From: Mesorhizobium qingshengii
GTDB taxonomy: Bacteria; Pseudomonadota; Alphaproteobacteria; Rhizobiales; Rhizobiaceae
Reading direction: 5' to 3'
DNA: 64,000 nucleotides
NCBI RefSeq assembly: GCF_900103325.1
Contig: NZ_FMXM01000012.1
Coordinates: 62,001 to 126,000, forward strand
Position 1 is the stretch's first letter, and each line of letters opens with the position of its first letter. Below the pieces are notes generated by a model, which saw only the letters and a list, made by a program, of their open reading frames with translations, made no database searches and was not told the origin of the DNA. Positions 61,037 to 64,000 of the stretch are shown piece by piece. The translations under genes and the position numbers were made by a program.

Positions 61037-63307
61037 ATGACGCCGAAACTGAACCGCTGGAAGCGCTTCGCCGACTGGGATGAACGGCCTTTGCGCCTGG
61101 ACAAGTTTGCGGCGGAAGACCCTGCCAACGGCTTCTCCGCCTTCTCCAGCCCGGCCGATCCCAAACCTGGCATCGGCATCGCGGGCGGGCGGGTCGTGTC
61201 CCTCGATGGGGTGCTCGAACACGACTACGACATGATCGACCGCTTCATTGCACGCCATCACATCGATCCGGACGTGGCGCCTGAAGCGATGGCACTGGAC
61301 TCGGCGACGGTCGCGCGCTGGCTGGTCGACATGAACGTGCCGCGCGAAACGCTGGTGCGGCTCGCGCATGGCATGACACCGGCGAAACTCGCCGAGGTGG
61401 TGTCGCAGCTCAACGCGCTGGAAATCGCCTTCGCCTACTCGAAGATGCGGGCCCGCAAGACGCCGGGCAACCAGGCGCATGTCACCAACGCCAAGGACGA
61501 CCCGCTCCAGCTCGCCGCCGACGCCGCGACCGCCGTCGCCTTTGGCTTCGACGAGATCGAAACGACGATGCGCGTGTCACGCAACGCCTGGTCCAACGCG
61601 GTGGCGTGTGCGGTGGGCGGTGCGGTCGGCCGCTGGGGAACGCTGTTCCAGTGCTCCAGCGAGGAAGCCGAAGAGCTGCGCATCGCCATGGCCGGCTTTA
61701 CGTCCTACGCCGAGACCGTTTCCGTCTACGGCACCGAGAAATCGTTCACCGATGGTGACGACACGCCATGGTCCAAGGCATTCCTCGCCGCCGCCTATGC
61801 CTCGCGCGGCGTCAAGATGCGCTGCACGTCGGGTGCCGGTTCCGAGTTGCTGATGGGCTTCCATGAAGCGAAATCGCTGCTCTATCTGGAGGCGCGCTGC
61901 CTCTGCCTGCAGCGCGGCATGGGGGTGCAGGGCACGCAGAATGGCGGCATCGACGGGGCGCCGTTGACGGCCACGATCCCCGGTGGCGTCCGCGAGCTGA
62001 TGGCCGAGAACCTCATCGCCGTCTGGCTCGATCTCGAATGCGCATCGGGCAATGACGCGCGCTCCACCGAATCGGAGATACGCGTCGGCGCCAAAATCCT
62101 TCCCTACCTGATTGCCGGCTCGGACCTGATCTGCTCCGGGATGGGCTCGATCCTGAAATACGACAATTCGTTCAACCCGTCGCTGATCAACGGCGAGGAG
62201 CTGGAAGACTATCTGGTGCTGCAGCGAGATTTCGAGGCCGATGGCGGGCTGACGCCGCTGCCCGAGTCACGCGCGATCGAATTGCGCGAGCGGGCGGTGG
62301 AGGCGATCGCCGCCGTGTTCGAGGAGCTCGGACTTTCGACCCCGACCGAGGACATGAAGACCAGCGTGGTCTACGCCTCCGGCTCCGACGATACGCGCAG
62401 CCTGATGCCGCGCGACGTGTCCTTCATCAGCGAGGCCATCAAGGAGCGCGGCATCACCGTGATCGACGTGGTCAAGGCGTTGGCCAACCGCGGTTTCCGG
62501 GAAGAGGCCGAGAATCTCCTGAACGTGGTGAAGCTGCGCCTTTCCGGCGACTATCTGCAGACCTCGGCGATGATCCGCAACGGGCGGATCGTCAGTGCGG
62601 TGAACGATCCCAACGACTATCTCGGCCCCGGCTCCGGCTATCGCGTGTCCGAAGAACGGCGCCTGCAGCTCAACGACATCCGCGACGTGCTGGATCAGAA
62701 GGAGGTGCTGCGCTCGGAAGCCCTGCACGAGAAGGACGAGGCAAGGCACATCCGCTATCGCAACCTTGGGCCGGCAGCCAACGGGTCGACAAACGACGAC
62801 GTCGTCATCGGCATCAGCCCGGCCTTCGGGTTGAAGCTTTACCGGACGACGGCCGGGCATCGGCTGTCCGAAGTGCTGGGCGCCATGCTGGATGCAATCC
62901 GCGCGCGCGGGCTCAAGGCGCGCGTCGTTCGCTTCCGTCACACGGCCGACACCTCCTTCCTCGGTCTGTCCGCCGCGCGGCTTGCCGGCAGCGGTATCGG
63001 CATCGGCATCCAGGCCAAGGGCACGGCCGTCATCCATCAGCGTGACCGCCAGCCGCACAACAATCTGGAACTGTTTTCCAATGCGCCGATCACCAGGCTC
63101 GAGCACTATCGCGCGCTCGGCGCCAACGCGGCGGCCTACGCGCTTGGCGAAATGCCGGAGCCCATCGTCGTGCCGCAGCGAGGCGAGGCCATGGGGTCGC
63201 GCTACCATGCCCGCGTCGCCCTAATCTACGCCATCGAAACCGGACTGACCGAGGCCGGCGCGGCTCCCGAAGAGGTCGACGTCACCCTGACGGGAGCGAA
63301 ATCGTGA
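61037..63307 (+). CDS. B12-dependent diol/glycerol dehydratase, large and medium subunits fused
   Basis: 756 residues from the ATG at 61037 (GAGG 9 nt upstream). Residues 1 to about 550 match PduC: RWKRFADWDERPLR, MTPAKLAEVVSQLNALEI, QAHVTNAKDDPLQLAADAA, VYGTEKSFTDGDDTPWSKAF, MRCTSGAGSELLMGF, GSILKYDNSFN. From about 590 it matches PduD: VVIGISPAFGLKLY, GSGIGIGIQAKGTAVIHQ, NLELFSNAPI. In the best-known enzymes these are separate chains. It removes water from a 1,2-diol or glycerol with adenosylcobalamin, giving an aldehyde. The 233-bp gap before it holds no clear element. Confidence 0.9.
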   Translation: MTPKLNRWKRFADWDERPLRLDKFAAEDPANGFSAFSSPADPKPGIGIAGGRVVSLDGVLEHDYDMIDRFIARHHIDPDVAPEAMALDSATVARWLVDMNVPRETLVRLAHGMTPAKLAEVVSQLNALEIAFAYSKMRARKTPGNQAHVTNAKDDPLQLAADAATAVAFGFDEIETTMRVSRNAWSNAVACAVGGAVGRWGTLFQCSSEEAEELRIAMAGFTSYAETVSVYGTEKSFTDGDDTPWSKAFLAAAYASRGVKMRCTSGAGSELLMGFHEAKSLLYLEARCLCLQRGMGVQGTQNGGIDGAPLTATIPGGVRELMAENLIAVWLDLECASGNDARSTESEIRVGAKILPYLIAGSDLICSGMGSILKYDNSFNPSLINGEELEDYLVLQRDFEADGGLTPLPESRAIELRERAVEAIAAVFEELGLSTPTEDMKTSVVYASGSDDTRSLMPRDVSFISEAIKERGITVIDVVKALANRGFREEAENLLNVVKLRLSGDYLQTSAMIRNGRIVSAVNDPNDYLGPGSGYRVSEERRLQLNDIRDVLDQKEVLRSEALHEKDEARHIRYRNLGPAANGSTNDDVVIGISPAFGLKLYRTTAGHRLSEVLGAMLDAIRARGLKARVVRFRHTADTSFLGLSAARLAGSGIGIGIQAKGTAVIHQRDRQPHNNLELFSNAPITRLEHYRALGANAAAYALGEMPEPIVVPQRGEAMGSRYHARVALIYAIETGLTEAGAAPEEVDVTLTGAKS

Positions 63308-63723
63308 CCCGGACGCGCGCCGACTATCCGCTCGCCGAAACCCAGCCCGGCGCCGTCACCGGCAAGCATGGCAAGGCGCTGCCTGACATAACGCTGGATG
63401 CGGTGCTTGCCGGCGAGGTGACGATGGAAGACCTTCGCATCACGCCGCAAGCGCTGCAGGCCCAGGCCGACGTGGCGCGCGATGTCGGCCGGCCGACTCT
63501 CGCCCTCAATTTCGAGCGGGGGGCGGAGCTTGTCGAGGTGCCGCAGGATTTCATCATGCAGGTCTACGAACTGCTGCGCCCCGGCCGCGCCAAGTCCAAG
63601 GAAGAATTGCTCGAGGCCGCCGCCACGATGCGCGATACCTATCAGGCTGAACGCATCGCCCGTTTCATCGAAGAGGCCGCCGAGACCTATGCGGCGCGCG
63701 GCCTTTTCACGTTCCGCTTCTGA
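63304..63723 (+). CDS. pduE: Diol/glycerol dehydratase small subunit
   Basis: 139 residues from a GTG overlapping the previous stop codon by 4 nt. YPLAETQPGAVTGKHGKALPDITLDAVLAGEVTMEDLRITP (residues about 8-48) and ALNFERGAELVEVPQDFIMQVYELLRPGRA match PduE. It completes the enzyme. A reactivase would be expected next but is not within the window; instead an isochorismatase-family gene follows. Confidence 0.92.
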   Translation: MTRTRADYPLAETQPGAVTGKHGKALPDITLDAVLAGEVTMEDLRITPQALQAQADVARDVGRPTLALNFERGAELVEVPQDFIMQVYELLRPGRAKSKEELLEAAATMRDTYQAERIARFIEEAAETYAARGLFTFRF

Positions 63724-63732
63724 AAGGGCCGC

Positions 63733-64000
63733 ATGAGCTGGAAAACGGAATTCCGTTCGCTCTACTATCTCGGTGCGCCCGAGCCGGATGATCCGGTGCT
63801 GGTGCCGGCGCAAACCGCCATCCTGGTCATCGACGTCCAGAACACCTACCTGGAGCGGCCGGATCGCGCGTCGCTTACGCCGCAGGAACAGCAACGCTAC
63901 GACCTGTGGACGCCGTTCCACGAGCGCATGCACGACACGGTGATACCGAACACGGCAAGATTGCTGGCGCTGGCACGGCAAAAAGGCATCGAATGCCTTT
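63733..64000 (+). CDS. Isochorismatase-family cysteine hydrolase (partial, runs off the right edge)
   Basis: The first 89 residues are present. GAAAGGG precedes the ATG. AILVIDVQNTYLERPD has the catalytic Asp of the family, followed by TPFHERMHDTVIPNTARLLALARQKGIECL, the usual helix before the lysine-bearing strand. Such enzymes hydrolyse amides such as N-carbamoyl compounds, or isochorismate. Nine nt after pduE, so co-transcribed with it. The Lys and Cys of the active site lie beyond the edge. Confidence 0.85.
   Translation, partial: MSWKTEFRSLYYLGAPEPDDPVLVPAQTAILVIDVQNTYLERPDRASLTPQEQQRYDLWTPFHERMHDTVIPNTARLLALARQKGIECL

Overview
The window looks like a chromosomal or megaplasmid segment from a high-GC alphaproteobacterium of the order Hyphomicrobiales, most likely Mesorhizobium or a close relative. 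Support comes from rhizobial exopolysaccharide genes (exoY, exoF, exoQ, an exoX/SyrA-type repressor, an ExoK-type glycanase), a rhizobial-style sarcosine oxidase operon, dense GntR/TetR/LuxR-controlled catabolic operons, and short palindromic intergenic repeats of the kind scattered through rhizobial genomes. This assignment is by gene content only; no rRNA or tRNA gene was seen.

Region 1 (1-21148) is an exopolysaccharide locus split by a lasso-peptide gene cluster. The left part carries a flippase tail, a phosphoribosyltransferase-HAD fusion, a GT4 glycosyltransferase, a GMC dehydrogenase with its small subunit, UDP-glucose dehydrogenase, a secreted GH16 glycanase and a coiled-coil protein. 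The middle part (7471-16097) holds a 50-residue lasso precursor (10229-10381), followed by a PqqD-like recognition protein, a leader peptidase, an asparagine-synthetase-type cyclase, an HprK-type kinase and an ABC exporter. A nucleotidyltransferase and a GT2 glycosyltransferase diverge from it. The precursor matches the lasso leader consensus, predicts a Gly1-Asp9 ring, and ends in Ser, which suits C-terminal phosphorylation as in the paeninodin family. This is the most exciting system in the window. The right part returns to exoX, exoY, exoF, a hexapeptide acyltransferase and exoQ.

Region 2 (21354-28102) is an acetone carboxylase operon (acxABC plus an SDR) facing a LuxR-type regulator, with an internally deleted SDR remnant inside it. 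Region 3 (28210-38482) is accessory: a TIR-like protein with an unrecognised C-terminal domain, an SDR, a glucoamylase-family protein overlapping a disulfide-reductase-type flavoprotein, a small Prim-Pol protein translationally coupled to a GT2-GT4 fusion, a GT32-Anp1 fusion and a DUF1349 protein.

Region 4 (38562-49096) covers a ketoglutarate-semialdehyde-type dehydrogenase, a TetR regulator, a dimethylglycine-dehydrogenase-like protein and the complete soxBDAG operon, so it probably turns N-methylated glycine compounds into glycine. Candidate TetR operators lie on both sides of the regulator gene. Region 5 (49402-59784) has two GntR regulators and a tightly coupled operon: a DUF1185 protein, a hydrolase-flavin reductase fusion, a luciferase-like monooxygenase, an aldehyde dehydrogenase and a polyamine-type ABC importer. 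Its substrate is unknown. The right edge carries a TupA-like ATP-grasp protein and a B12-dependent diol dehydratase with fused large and medium subunits, a separate small subunit, and a truncated isochorismatase-family gene.
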